DNA of 64,000 nucleotides from Methylophilaceae bacterium (GTDB taxonomy: Bacteria > Pseudomonadota > Gammaproteobacteria > Burkholderiales > Methylophilaceae): assembly GCA_013141125.1 (NCBI GenBank), contig JABFRO010000002.1, positions 434,001-498,000 on the forward strand. The letters are read 5' to 3'. The translations under genes were made by a program, and so were the position numbers. Positions 1-8,185 of the stretch are shown piece by piece. The notes under the pieces were generated by a model, which saw only the letters and a list, made by a program, of their open reading frames with translations, was not told the DNA's origin and did not search any database. Numbering within the stretch: the stretch's first letter is position 1; each line of letters starts with the position of its first letter.

Positions 1-2
1 AT

Positions 3-236
3 GACCGAGTAATTGGGCAAATTCTCCGATACATGGCTTGGATCGAAAAGCATCACGCGGAATCCGGCCAAAGTGTCAGAGGAATCATCGCAGCCCGCGA
101 AATATCCGAAGACTTGAAGTTGGCATGCTCATATTTGCCGAACGTCTCGCTCTACGAATATGAGTTGTCAGTTTCACTTCGAAAGGTTGCCGTAGATGCC
201 ATCGTCAAGCAGAATTGGGGACAGACCACGGTTTAA
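3..236 (+). CDS. C-terminal fragment of a PD-(D/E)XK-type (NucS/DUF91-like) nuclease
   Basis: The frame is open from the left window edge to the stop at 234-236, so only the last 77 residues are visible and the gene starts outside. The visible part begins with a GQILRY stretch that fits the QxxxY motif of PD-(D/E)XK nucleases, followed by a RGIIAA core strand, SEDLKLA and a NVSLYEYELS segment, all typical of the C-terminal end of the NucS/DUF91-like domain. Such proteins act on branched or damaged DNA or serve as stand-alone nucleases in defence islands. Family assignment is from recall of motif style; the catalytic D/E/K residues lie outside the window. No partner gene is visible downstream in the same direction for over 400 bases. 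Confidence 0.55.
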   Translation, partial: DRVIGQILRYMAWIEKHHAESGQSVRGIIAAREISEDLKLACSYLPNVSLYEYELSVSLRKVAVDAIVKQNWGQTTV

Positions 237-340
237 TGATATACTTTGGTTTTAATCTTCCTTCGGATTTTGGAGTTTTAAATTACCGCGCCGCCCCCGC
301 ATTATTTTGTCCAATGTGCCACAACATCAGATCCAGCGTG

Positions 341-376
341 GTAGGTTGGGCTTCGCTACCGCTCTGCCCAACCTAC
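341..376. repeat. REP-like palindrome
   Basis: An 11-bp perfect inverted repeat (GTAGGTTGGGC at 341-351 and GCCCAACCTAC at 366-376) with a 14-base loop. It lies in the gene-free stretch 237-487, where nothing else is recognised. Its GTAGGT...ACCTAC ends recall the REP units near 11378 and 12908, but the core differs. Confidence 0.6.
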
Positions 377-487
377 GCGCTAATAAAAGGGCTTCAGGTA
401 GTTAACCAAGAATTAAGACGTTGTAATATCATCGCATGATCTGCTTAGACGGTCGTATTGAGCAAAACGCTCACGCTTTAGCATACG

Positions 488-552
488 GCCTAACCTAACG
501 TTCGAGCTGGACTGCCGCGAAGCAGCCCGCGACAGCCCCTCAACTTAACGTT
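488..552 (+). other. attC-like recombination site, interrupted
   Basis: Starts with GCCTAAC (488-494, the RYYYAAC core box), then CTAACGTTCGAGC and an internal stem, then GCCCCTCAACTTAACGTT ending at 552. The matching right core box GTTGGGC is found at 652-658, on the other side of a 99-bp insert at 553-651. When the insert and one GTT are removed the site closes as ...AACGTTGGGC, a normal attC right end. This reading is from sequence inspection; folding of the bottom strand was not computed. Confidence 0.55.
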
Positions 553-651
553 GAGGCTGTAGAAAATCCCCAAATTTGAAAAGTAGGATCATGAGAAATC
601 AATCACTTACAATCGTCAAAAACTCCTTAAACAGGGTTTTTCTATAGCCTC
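553..651. mobile_element. 99-bp MITE-like element with terminal inverted repeats
   Basis: Left end GAGGCTGTAGAAAATCCC (553-570) and the reverse complement of the right end, GAGGCTATAGAAAAACCC, match at 16 of 18 positions. The element is flanked by GTT on both sides (550-552 and 652-654), a 3-bp target duplication. It is far too small to encode a transposase, so it would have to be mobilised in trans by an IS with similar ends. The ends resemble those of IS5-group elements, but I cannot name the parent. Confidence 0.6.
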
Positions 652-673
652 GTTGGGCATAAAAGGATTCAGT

Positions 674-1066
674 ATGAAATTTGGCTACACTATCGTTTAT
701 GTTAGCAATGTTGCTTCGTCGCTAGCGTTTTTTGAAAAAGCATTTGGTTTTTCTCGTCGCTTTCTTCATGAGGCAGGAGATTACGGCGAACTGGAAACTG
801 GAGAAACAACGTTGGCTTTCGCTTCTCATACACTTGGGTCATCAAACTTTCCTGCCGGTTATGTTGCAGTTAATTCAACATCAAAACCATTGGGTATTGA
901 GCTAGTTTTTGTTACTCAATCAGTGCAAGAAAGTCATAAAACCGCTATTTCTGCGGGGGCAGTTGAGGTTAGCCCACCAGAAACCAAGCCTTGGGGGCAA
1001 GTTGTTTCTTATGTGCGCTGTCCAGAGGGTACGTTAATTGAGCTTTGCACACCTGTTGGCGGTTAA
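674..1066 (+). CDS. VOC-family (glyoxalase/bleomycin-resistance fold) protein, probable integron cassette gene
   Basis: A 130-residue protein with the two beta-alpha-beta-beta-beta modules of the vicinal oxygen chelate fold: YTIVYVSNVASSLAFFEKAF at the start and a closing PEGTLIELCTP segment whose Glu is the usual C-terminal metal ligand. The family covers dioxygenases, glyoxalases and antibiotic-binding proteins; the substrate cannot be told here. I chose ATG 674 because AAAAGGA sits at 661-667; an upstream TTG lies inside the attC core box. The gene begins 16 bases after a GTTGGGC core box and is followed 7 bases later by GTCCAAC, the arrangement of an integron gene cassette. No integrase is in the window. 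Confidence 0.8.
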   Translation: MKFGYTIVYVSNVASSLAFFEKAFGFSRRFLHEAGDYGELETGETTLAFASHTLGSSNFPAGYVAVNSTSKPLGIELVFVTQSVQESHKTAISAGAVEVSPPETKPWGQVVSYVRCPEGTLIELCTPVGG

Positions 1067-1072
1067 TATGTT

Positions 1073-1093
1073 GTCCAACCCATCATTCAAGCG
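1073..1093 (+). other. Truncated attC left half
   Basis: GTCCAAC at 1073-1079 fits the RYYYAAC core box and is followed by CCATCATTCAAGCG, a common left arm of attC sites behind cassette genes. No matching GTTRRRY right half is seen downstream, so the site looks truncated near 1093. Confidence 0.4.
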
Positions 1094-1105
1094 CAAAGAC
1101 AAATG

Positions 1106-1145
1106 GGTTCAGACACGATTGAAATTGCAATATCTTGTCTGAACC
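1106..1145. repeat. Inverted repeat, 10-bp arms
   Basis: GGTTCAGACA at 1106-1115 pairs with TGTCTGAACC at 1136-1145 around a 20-base spacer. It lies between the truncated attC half and the minus-strand ATPase remnant. It could be a terminator for the lost minus-strand gene or a dispersed repeat. Confidence 0.45.
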
Positions 1146-1179
1146 ATGGTCTGAATCGATACCCTCCATATCAACCGCG

Positions 1180-1347
1180 TTAATCAGTGATCTTTCTCCA
1201 GCCATTCACCTTGCAATTTTGCCGTTCATAAGTTTCCGTTCCTCCATAAATGATCCATGGTGTTAAGGCTTGCTCTCCGGCAAAGCTACGCCATTTGTTT
1301 GTAAATATGGCCTTGGCCAAAGTGGTATTACCCGGCTGGCGCGGTCC
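1180..1347 (-). pseudogene. Remnant of a DUF4143-type AAA ATPase
   Basis: On the minus strand, 55 codons ending in TAA at 1180-1182 read GPRQPGNTTLAKAIF, which looks like a degenerate Walker A start (normally GxRQVGKTTLA), then run directly into a PWIIYGGTETYERQ...GWRKITD tail that resembles the C-terminus of DUF4143 ATPases. The whole middle of a roughly 380-residue protein is missing, the Walker Lys is Asn, and there is no start codon in frame. Family members are often toxin-antitoxin-like or accessory ATPases. Assignment rests on these two short segments. Confidence 0.45.
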
Positions 1348-1399
1348 ATTTTATAAATGTAAAGTTTAACTTTTGATTTGTAAGCTTAAGGAAGCATTT

Positions 1400-1486
1400 A
1401 TTTATTCGTCATCCTCGCGAAAGCGGGGATCCAGCTTGTTGATTAAAATTGATTCCCGCCTTCGCGGGAAAGACGAGCGAATAAAT
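1400..1486. repeat. REP-like element with long imperfect palindrome
   Basis: ATTTATTCGTC at 1400 and GACGAGCGAATAAAT ending at 1486 form the outer arms. Each half has its own small hairpin (CGCGAAAGCG, CCCGCCTTCGCGGG) and the phrases GGGGATCCAG and GATTCCCGC, the signature of the common GTCATTCCCGC...GGAATCCAG repeat of proteobacteria. A second, diverged example is at 4808. The next 200 bases (1487-1686) hold nothing I can recognise. Confidence 0.65.
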
Positions 1487-1686
1487 CAGTGTTACCTTAA
1501 TAAATTTACTAAAACGACAAACACAGATAGGCCTCTTAGCCAAAATTCAGCACCAACCAAGGATGCTGTGAACAAACATGGTTAGACAAGCGCACCATGA
1601 ACGGAATCAGTCAGTTATCGTGCGTCCCCAGCTTGTTAAAGGATTTAATCAGAGCCTCCAAACCCATGCTCAATTTTCCCGGGCAA

Positions 1687-1715
1687 GCCTTGGATGAAGC
1701 GTAGCGTAATCAAGG
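1687..1715. repeat. Degenerate REP hairpin downstream of nasA
   Basis: GCCTTGGAT and ATCAAGGC arms flank a GAAGCGTAGCGTA core that recalls the GGATGAGCGTAGCG units at 11378. It touches the nasA stop codon and could serve as its 3' end structure; there is no U tract, so intrinsic termination is not supported. Confidence 0.35.
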
Positions 1716-4424
1716 CTACAGTTGCTCTGCATACTTGCCGTGCACTTTTACCAGCCGCCTTAATTCAGGCATACATGAGCCGCATTCGGTGCCGCATTTT
1801 AGTTTGGCCTGTAATGCAGGCAAATTGCCGCCTAGCTTGATGACTTCAATAATTTCATTCTCGGCCACATTCATGCAGTTACAGAGGATTTTGCCGCGAC
1901 TGTGTTGGCTCACAGGCGGGGCGCTTAACGGGGCGAGCGCCCAGCGCCGCAGTTCATCGTTGAATTTGCCTTCGCTCATGACTTCTTTTAGCCATGCGCT
2001 AGCCAGTGTTTCGCCTATGAGGTAGATGCCGGTGACTTGATCGTTTTCGACGGCAATACGTTTGCAAATGCCGCGTTTGGCATCGTTGTAAATCAGCATG
2101 GGGGTGTTTGCGGTCATGCCCAGCAGTTCATCCAGTTGCAAAATGACTGCTTTGTCCGGTGGCGCATGGTGTGCCGCACGCAATATCACCATGCCGTCGC
2201 CACGGCCATACAGGCCGCAACTGGCGTAATCAAAGTGTTGCAGCAGGCCGCGTATGGCTTGCAGCAGGCGTAAATCATGGCATTGCCGCATCACCGTCAT
2301 GCGCCAGGGCAGCTCCGCTTTTTCTATTTTGATTGCGCTATGTTTCAGTTCCGGCTGTTTGGAAATTTTGTCAAAAGCGGCAGGCATCAGCGCGTTCACG
2401 CCCAGGCCGCTCATATGCTGGCTACCCCAGTGCATGGGGATGAAGGTTTGTGCGGGCATCATTTCGTCGGAGGGCATGGCGCGCAGCATCAGGCTGCCGC
2501 GTTTGTTGCTGACCTTGACTAGATCACCCGCAGTAATGGCGCGGCGCTGCATGTCGCCCGCATTCATGGAAATGACCGGCTCTTCCGCATGGTTGAAAAG
2601 TTGTGCCACGGTGCCGGTGCGGCTCATGCCATGCCATTGATCGCGCAGGCGGCCGGTGGTGAGGTGTAGCGGGTGGCGCACATCGGTTTTGTCAAACGTG
2701 GCGCGGTAACGTGTGTTGGAAAAATGCGCTTTGCCATCGGCATTCTCAAATTGGCCGTTGCCATACAGCCGTTTTTCTCCGGTGACAGCACCTTCGGGAA
2801 ACGGCCATTGCTGTGCGCCTGCGGTATCCAGCAGCTGATAGCTCAAGCCGCTAATATCGAGATCGCGGCCGCGTGTGCTTGCACGGTGTTCATTGAAAAT
2901 TTGTTCGGGGTCGGTGTAGGGGAACAAGCGCTGTGCGTGTTCGGCGGAATGCAGTTTGCTACCTAGCCGCCGGGCAAAATCCACCGCGATTTGCCAATCA
3001 TGGCGCGCCTCTCCCGGTGGCAGGATGGCGGCATTGACATGGGTAATGCGACGCTCGGAGTTGGTCACCGTGCCTGTTTTTTCTCCCCAGCTGGAAGCGG
3101 GCAGCAACACATCGGCAAACGCGGTGGTTTCCGTGTCATGAAAAGCGTCTTGCACTACCACCAATTCGGCATTTTTCAGGGCTGCTATTACCTGGGCAAG
3201 ATCAGGCATGGAGTGTGCCGGATTGGTGCAGGCTATCCATACCGCCTTGATGTGGCCATCGCGCAAGCCTTCAAACATTTCCACGGCGGTGGTGCCGGGT
3301 GTGGCGGGCACGCTTTCCACACCCCAGAATTTGGCGACTTCCGCGCGGTGTTCAGGGTTGGCTAAATCCCGATGCCCAGACAGTAAATTGGCCATGCCGC
3401 CAACTTCGCGCCCGCCCATGGCATTGGGCTGGCCGGTGAGCGAAAGCGGCCCGGCACCGGGTTTACCGATTTGCCCGGTGGCCAGATGCAGATTAATCAA
3501 GCCCGCATTTTTATCCGTGCCGCTGGTGGATTGATTCAAACCCTGACAATACAGCGAAAGCGTAGGCCCGGCTCCAAACCACTTGGCGGCGGTGAGGATG
3601 TCGGCCTCCCGGATGCCGCAAATATCTGCCACCATTTTCGGCGTATATTCGCGCACGGTGTCTTTGAGTGCTTCAAATCCGCTGGTATGCGCTTTTATGT
3701 AGGCCATATCCAGCAAGCCTTCCCACAGCATCACATGCAGCATGCCATTGAACAAGGCGACATCGGTGCCGGGCAGGATGGCGAGGTGCAAATCCGCTGC
3801 TTGTGCGGTATCGGTAAGGCGCGGATCGACGACGATGATTTTCAGTTCGGGGTTTTTGGCCTTGGCCTGTTCAATGCGCCGATACAGGATGGGGTGGGCA
3901 TACGCGGTGTTGGAACCGGCGATGAAAATACATGCGGCATGGTCTATATCCTCATAGCAGGCAGGCGGCGCATCGGCACCTAATGTGGCTTTATAGCCCG
4001 CCACGGCGGAGGACATGCACAACCGCGAATTGGTATCAACATTGTTGGTGCCTATCAGCCCCTTGGCCAGTTTGTTGAAAACGTAATAATCCTCGGTCAG
4101 CAATTGCCCGGAAATATAAAAAGCCACGGCATCCGCACCGTGCTCGCGGATGATGGCGGCAAAGCGTGCGGCGACAAAATCCAGTGTTTCATCCCAACCG
4201 GCTTGTTGGCGCGGTTCATCCCGCCCATGTCTAAGCTCGGGATAGTGCGCCCGCACTTCCGGCCTGGAGGTGAGATGCAGAGTGGAGCCTTTGGTACACA
4301 AGCGGCCAAAGTTGGCGGGGTGATCGGGGTCGCCTTTGACGTGCATGATTTTGTCGTTTTGCGATTCAATAATGACACCGCAACCAACACCGCAATAGCA
4401 ACAGGTGGATTTTGTTTGTTTCAT
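1716..4424 (-). CDS. nasA: Assimilatory nitrate reductase, large catalytic subunit
   Basis: A 902-residue molybdopterin (bis-MGD) enzyme that reduces nitrate to nitrite in the cytoplasm. The N-terminus carries the [4Fe-4S] ligand set C8-x2-C11-x3-C15 and C43 (RLCTKGS). The long molybdopterin oxidoreductase domain follows, and the dinucleotide-binding domain ends near residue 690. The C-terminus (about 835-900) is a BFD-like [2Fe-2S] domain with CNC and CGTECGSC, found in the NasA type that takes electrons from a reductase partner and absent from NarB-type enzymes. Last gene of the locus, 18 bases after nirD. The start is the only ATG that keeps the Fe-S motif; no clear ribosome site precedes it, so coupling to nirD is likely. 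Confidence 0.95.
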   Translation of the reverse strand: MKQTKSTCCYCGVGCGVIIESQNDKIMHVKGDPDHPANFGRLCTKGSTLHLTSRPEVRAHYPELRHGRDEPRQQAGWDETLDFVAARFAAIIREHGADAVAFYISGQLLTEDYYVFNKLAKGLIGTNNVDTNSRLCMSSAVAGYKATLGADAPPACYEDIDHAACIFIAGSNTAYAHPILYRRIEQAKAKNPELKIIVVDPRLTDTAQAADLHLAILPGTDVALFNGMLHVMLWEGLLDMAYIKAHTSGFEALKDTVREYTPKMVADICGIREADILTAAKWFGAGPTLSLYCQGLNQSTSGTDKNAGLINLHLATGQIGKPGAGPLSLTGQPNAMGGREVGGMANLLSGHRDLANPEHRAEVAKFWGVESVPATPGTTAVEMFEGLRDGHIKAVWIACTNPAHSMPDLAQVIAALKNAELVVVQDAFHDTETTAFADVLLPASSWGEKTGTVTNSERRITHVNAAILPPGEARHDWQIAVDFARRLGSKLHSAEHAQRLFPYTDPEQIFNEHRASTRGRDLDISGLSYQLLDTAGAQQWPFPEGAVTGEKRLYGNGQFENADGKAHFSNTRYRATFDKTDVRHPLHLTTGRLRDQWHGMSRTGTVAQLFNHAEEPVISMNAGDMQRRAITAGDLVKVSNKRGSLMLRAMPSDEMMPAQTFIPMHWGSQHMSGLGVNALMPAAFDKISKQPELKHSAIKIEKAELPWRMTVMRQCHDLRLLQAIRGLLQHFDYASCGLYGRGDGMVILRAAHHAPPDKAVILQLDELLGMTANTPMLIYNDAKRGICKRIAVENDQVTGIYLIGETLASAWLKEVMSEGKFNDELRRWALAPLSAPPVSQHSRGKILCNCMNVAENEIIEVIKLGGNLPALQAKLKCGTECGSCMPELRRLVKVHGKYAEQL

Positions 4425-4442
4425 GGTTTTATGTTGGGGGAT

Positions 4443-4772
4443 TTATTTGTCAAGACACAAGAACACAAAACCATTTTCCTGCCTGGTTTCAAAACATGCT
4501 GTGGTACCCACGTCCGGCTCTTCGGCCTTGCCATCCACCAGGCTGATTTTCCAGCCATGCAAGGGACAAGCCACCTTGTCGCCATAGACTATGCCTTGCG
4601 ACAAAGGTCCGGCTTTGTGCGGGCAGCGATTGTTAATGGCGAAAATACGATCATCTTCGGTGCGGAATAGGCCAATTTCCAGTGTGCTGTTATCGGCATT
4701 TTTGGTGCGTACCACGCGTGCTCCCAGTGGCGGAATGTCGGCAAACGCGGCTATTTTTACCCAGTTACTCAT
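4443..4772 (-). CDS. nirD: Nitrite reductase small subunit, Rieske-type
   Basis: A 109-residue subunit of the NAD(P)H-dependent nitrite reductase NirBD. It has an intact Rieske [2Fe-2S] pattern, CPH at about residues 47-49 and CPLH about 17 residues later (RCPHKAGP and CPLHGW), whereas the E. coli NirD has lost these ligands. It is transcribed with nirB and nasA. A ribosome site (AAGAG) lies 7 bases before ATG 4772. The 140-base gap to nirB contains a REP-like element. Confidence 0.93.
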   Translation of the reverse strand: MSNWVKIAAFADIPPLGARVVRTKNADNSTLEIGLFRTEDDRIFAINNRCPHKAGPLSQGIVYGDKVACPLHGWKISLVDGKAEEPDVGTTACFETRQENGFVFLCLDK

Positions 4773-4807
4773 GTTTTTCTCTTATGAAATTACTAATAAT
4801 CAACATT

Positions 4808-4879
4808 GTCATTCCGTGCTTGACACGGAATCCAGAGGCTTCTCACGCCACTGGATACTGATTTTCGTCGGTATGACGG
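4808..4879. repeat. REP-like element between nirB and nirD
   Basis: GTCATTCCG at 4808 and CGGTATGAC at 4871-4879 form the outer arms, with GGAATCCAG and CTGGAT inside. It matches the layout of the GTCATTCC...GGAATCCAG dispersed repeat and of the element at 1400. In the nirB-nirD transcript it would form a hairpin that could protect or separate the two messages. Confidence 0.6.
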
Positions 4880-4911
4880 CTTGGCTGAAGTGACTTGCTA
4901 ATCAGTAAGAA

Positions 4912-7338
4912 TTAAACCGTAATCGTTTCAAACTCTTTATATTTTTCACGGTTTTTCACGCGCTCGCTCCACGGTTCCACGGCACCTTGCAGGGCGTAGA
5001 GCAGGCGTTCATAGGCGGCTTTGCGACCTTGCTCATCTTCCAGCACGCGTTGCTTCACATAATCCAGGCCGACACGCGCTATCCAGTGCACGGTGCGATC
5101 CAGATAGCGCGCTTCTTCACGGTAGATTTGGATGAATGCGCCCGAGTATTCCATGACTTCATCCGCGCTTTTTACCTTGCACAAAAACTGCGCGGCTTCG
5201 GTTTTAATGCCGCCATTGCCGCCTACATAAATCTCCCAGCCGGAATCCACGCCTATGATGCCCACATCCTTGATGCCGGATTCGGCACAGTTGCGCGGGC
5301 AGCCGGAAACGGCAAATTTGACTTTATGCGGTGCCCACATGTGGTCGAAGGCTTTTTCAATATCTATGCCCAGTTGCGTGGAATTTTGCGTGCCAAAACG
5401 GCAGAATTCGGAACCCACACAGGTTTTGACGGTACGTATGCCTTTGGAATAGGCATAGCCGGAGGGCATATCCAAATCTGCCCACATATCGACCAAATCT
5501 TCCTTTTTCACCCCCAGCAAGTCGATACGCTGACCGCCGGTGAGCTTGACCATGGGCACGGCGTATTTATCCGCGACATCGGCGATTTTGCGCAGTTGCG
5601 CGGGCGAGGTCACACCGCCGTACATGCGCGGAATCACCGAATAAGTGCCGTCTTTTTGAATGTTGGCGTGCACACGCTCGTTAATGAAGCGCGATTGCGG
5701 ATCATCCACGGATTCATGCGGCCAGGTGGATAGCAGGTAATAATTGAGGGCGGGTCTGCAAGTGGCGCAGCCATTGGGCGTGCGCCATTCCATGCCCGCC
5801 ATTGCGTCCGGGATATTCAGGCATTTTTGCGCACGGATTTCAGCCCGCACTTCTTCATGATTTTTATCGGTACAGCCGCACACGGCTTTTGAAGTGGAGG
5901 GTGGCGCATAGCCGCCGCCCAGGGTGGAGGCCAGAATCTGCTCCACTAGCCCGGTGCAGGAGCCGCAGCTGGAAGCGGCTTTGGTTTGTTTTTTGACATC
6001 ATCCAGCGTGAACAGGCCTTTTTCCTTGATGGCCTTGACGATAGTGCCCTTGCATACGCCGTTGCAGCCGCACACCTCCATGGCATCGGTCATTGCCGCT
6101 GCGCTGTTTTGTCCGGCATGGCCGGTATTGCCCAGGCTATCCTGACCAAACAGCAGGTGATCGCGGATTTCATGTATAGGCTTGCCATCGCGCAACATCT
6201 GAAAATACCAGGAGCCTTCGGTGGTGTCGCCATACAGCACGCTGCCTATGATTTTGTCATCCTTAATCACCAGCTTTTTATAAACGCCGCCTACCGCATC
6301 GTGCAGAATGATTTCTTCCGTATCAACCCCGCCACGAAAATCACCGGCAGAAAACAGATCAATGCCGGTCACTTTCAGCTTGGTCGAGGTCACCGAGCCT
6401 TTATAAAGCCCTATGCCAAAGTTGGCCAAATGCGTGGCGCAGACCTTGGCCATTTCAAACAGCGGGGCGACCAAGCCATAGGAAATGCCGCGATGCGCCA
6501 CACATTCGCCCACGGCATAAACACGCGGATCATAGGTTTGCATGGTGTCGCTGACGACGATGCCGTGATGGCAATGGATGCCTGCCGCTTGTGCCAGGGC
6601 GAAATTGGGGCGTATGCCGATTGCCATCACCACCAGATCGGCGGCAAGCTCGCGGCCATCCTTTAAGTGCAGCGCAGTGACGCGACCCTGCTCACCGATG
6701 AGTTGCCCGGTTTCCTGTTTCAGCAAAAACTTTAGACCCTTGGCTTCCAGCGATTTTTGCAGCATGTTGCCGGCGGTTTTATCCAGCTGTTTTTCCAGCA
6801 GCCATTCATTGCGGTGGATGACAGTGACATCCATGCCCTGAATCATCAGGCCATTGGCCGCTTCCAAGCCCAATAAGCCGCCGCCTATCACCACCGCATG
6901 TTTATGCGTTTTGGCGCTGGCCAGCATGGTGTCCACGTCTTTTACATCACGAAAACCAATCACGCCTTGCAGGTCTTTTCCCGGCACCGGCAATATATAG
7001 GGCATGGAACCCGTTGCCAGCAGCAAGCGGTCATATTCCGAGCTGGAGCCGTCTTCCGCCGTTACTACACGCCGGATACGGTCAATCTGGTTGATACGTT
7101 TGCCGGTATGCAGGGTGATATTATTTTCGGCATACCATTCGCGGCTGTTGAGAATAATGTCCGCGATAGTTTGCTCACCCGCCAGCACCGGTGACAGCAT
7201 GATGCGGTTGTAATTGGGATGCGGCTCATCGCCATAGACGGTGATCTCGTATAAATCCGGCGCAATTTTCAGCAGTTCCTCGACTGTTCTCATGCCCGCC
7301 ATGCCGTTGCCGACCACCACCAGTTTCAATTTTTGCAT
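4912..7338 (-). CDS. nirB: Nitrite reductase [NAD(P)H] large subunit
   Basis: An 808-residue flavin, Fe-S and siroheme enzyme that reduces nitrite to ammonium in the cytoplasm. In order: FAD fold with GNGMAG at about 9-14, NAD fold with GGGLLG at about 150, BFD-like [2Fe-2S] domain (CGCNGVC and CGSC), a sulfite/nitrite reductase half-domain, and the siroheme/[4Fe-4S] ligands CVGSEFC and CPRNC near 640-680. I chose ATG 7338 because AAAGGAAACACAC precedes it and the protein then starts MQKLKLVVVG as in the family; a start at 7386 would overlap the cobA stop. Follows cobA by 44 bases, which supplies its siroheme precursor. Confidence 0.96.
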   Translation of the reverse strand: MQKLKLVVVGNGMAGMRTVEELLKIAPDLYEITVYGDEPHPNYNRIMLSPVLAGEQTIADIILNSREWYAENNITLHTGKRINQIDRIRRVVTAEDGSSSEYDRLLLATGSMPYILPVPGKDLQGVIGFRDVKDVDTMLASAKTHKHAVVIGGGLLGLEAANGLMIQGMDVTVIHRNEWLLEKQLDKTAGNMLQKSLEAKGLKFLLKQETGQLIGEQGRVTALHLKDGRELAADLVVMAIGIRPNFALAQAAGIHCHHGIVVSDTMQTYDPRVYAVGECVAHRGISYGLVAPLFEMAKVCATHLANFGIGLYKGSVTSTKLKVTGIDLFSAGDFRGGVDTEEIILHDAVGGVYKKLVIKDDKIIGSVLYGDTTEGSWYFQMLRDGKPIHEIRDHLLFGQDSLGNTGHAGQNSAAAMTDAMEVCGCNGVCKGTIVKAIKEKGLFTLDDVKKQTKAASSCGSCTGLVEQILASTLGGGYAPPSTSKAVCGCTDKNHEEVRAEIRAQKCLNIPDAMAGMEWRTPNGCATCRPALNYYLLSTWPHESVDDPQSRFINERVHANIQKDGTYSVIPRMYGGVTSPAQLRKIADVADKYAVPMVKLTGGQRIDLLGVKKEDLVDMWADLDMPSGYAYSKGIRTVKTCVGSEFCRFGTQNSTQLGIDIEKAFDHMWAPHKVKFAVSGCPRNCAESGIKDVGIIGVDSGWEIYVGGNGGIKTEAAQFLCKVKSADEVMEYSGAFIQIYREEARYLDRTVHWIARVGLDYVKQRVLEDEQGRKAAYERLLYALQGAVEPWSERVKNREKYKEFETITV

Positions 7339-7382
7339 GTGTGTTTCCTTTATTATCTTTTGCCTATGATCTTTATGCCGAG

Positions 7383-8156
7383 TCAAGCGGCAACGGCCAA
7401 AACCGTAGGCAGTGGCAGCTGGGAAGGCAATGCGGCTGCCGTGTGTTGCGCCAGACTGACCGCATCCCCTACTACAATAATAGCCGGGCTGCTTAAGCCC
7501 TGTTGCTGCACCGCCATAGGCAACATATACAGCGGGCTGATGACATGGCGCTGCTGCGGCAAGGTGCCGTGTTGTATGGCGGCGGCGAGCATATTCGCAC
7601 GCAAACCAGCATCCAGCAATTCATGCACAATCGCCGCCAGATGCTTCATGCCCATGTAAATCACCAGCGTGGTGCCGCTTGCCGCCAGCGCATGCCAATT
7701 GGGGCTATGGCCGTTTTGGGTGTGGCCGGTGACAAAAGTAACGCCATGCGTATATTCACGATGCGTAATTGGGATGCCGATACTGGCAGGCACAGCCATG
7801 CCGCTGGTGATGCCGGGGATGATTTCCACGCGAATTCCCGCCGCTTGCAGTGCCTGCATTTCTTCGCCGCCACGACCAAACAGAAACGGGTCGCCACCTT
7901 TAAGCCGGGCTACCGTTTGCCCTTGTTCCGCCAATGCAATCATCATGCGGTTGATGAAATGCTGGGGCGTGGATTTGCAACCGCCGCGTTTACCCACTTC
8001 CACCACGCGCGCTTGCGGCGCATGCTGCAATAGCTCGCGGTTGACCAGATCATCCACCAGCAGCACATCGGCCAGTTGTAGCGCCTTGATGGCTTTAAGC
8101 GTAATCAGCTCGGCATCACCCGGGCCTGCACCAATTAAATAAACCTTACCTGTCAT
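7383..8156 (-). CDS. cobA: Uroporphyrinogen-III C-methyltransferase
   Basis: A 257-residue SAM-dependent enzyme that methylates uroporphyrinogen III twice to precorrin-2, the branch point to siroheme. The N-terminal GAGPGD motif binds SAM, GDPFLFGRGGEE and IPGITS are family signatures. It is the stand-alone SUMT, without the oxidase/chelatase domain of CysG. I chose ATG 8156 (MTGKVYLIGAGPGD) because this is the usual family start; an upstream start would overlap the porin gene. Its place between the transporter and nirB shows that it serves nitrite reductase. Confidence 0.93.
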   Translation of the reverse strand: MTGKVYLIGAGPGDAELITLKAIKALQLADVLLVDDLVNRELLQHAPQARVVEVGKRGGCKSTPQHFINRMMIALAEQGQTVARLKGGDPFLFGRGGEEMQALQAAGIRVEIIPGITSGMAVPASIGIPITHREYTHGVTFVTGHTQNGHSPNWHALAASGTTLVIYMGMKHLAAIVHELLDAGLRANMLAAAIQHGTLPQQRHVISPLYMLPMAVQQQGLSSPAIIVVGDAVSLAQHTAAALPSQLPLPTVLAVAA

Positions 8157-8185
8157 GATGCATGCCCAATGAGATTGAAGCGAAA

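Noticed and set aside
215-439. Open reading frame after the nuclease fragment
   Set aside because: It covers a REP-like palindrome, overlaps the nuclease stop and shows no protein-like features.
1373-1585. Open reading frame across the repeat at 1400
   Set aside because: It reads through a palindromic REP-like element, has no ribosome site and no family resemblance.
1687-1715. Intrinsic terminator of the nitrate operon
   Set aside because: The stem is imperfect and no U tract follows on the minus strand; listed only as a REP-like hairpin.
4104-4670. Long plus-strand reading frame opposite nasA and nirD
   Set aside because: It is antisense to two clearly conserved genes, spans both, and has no ribosome site.
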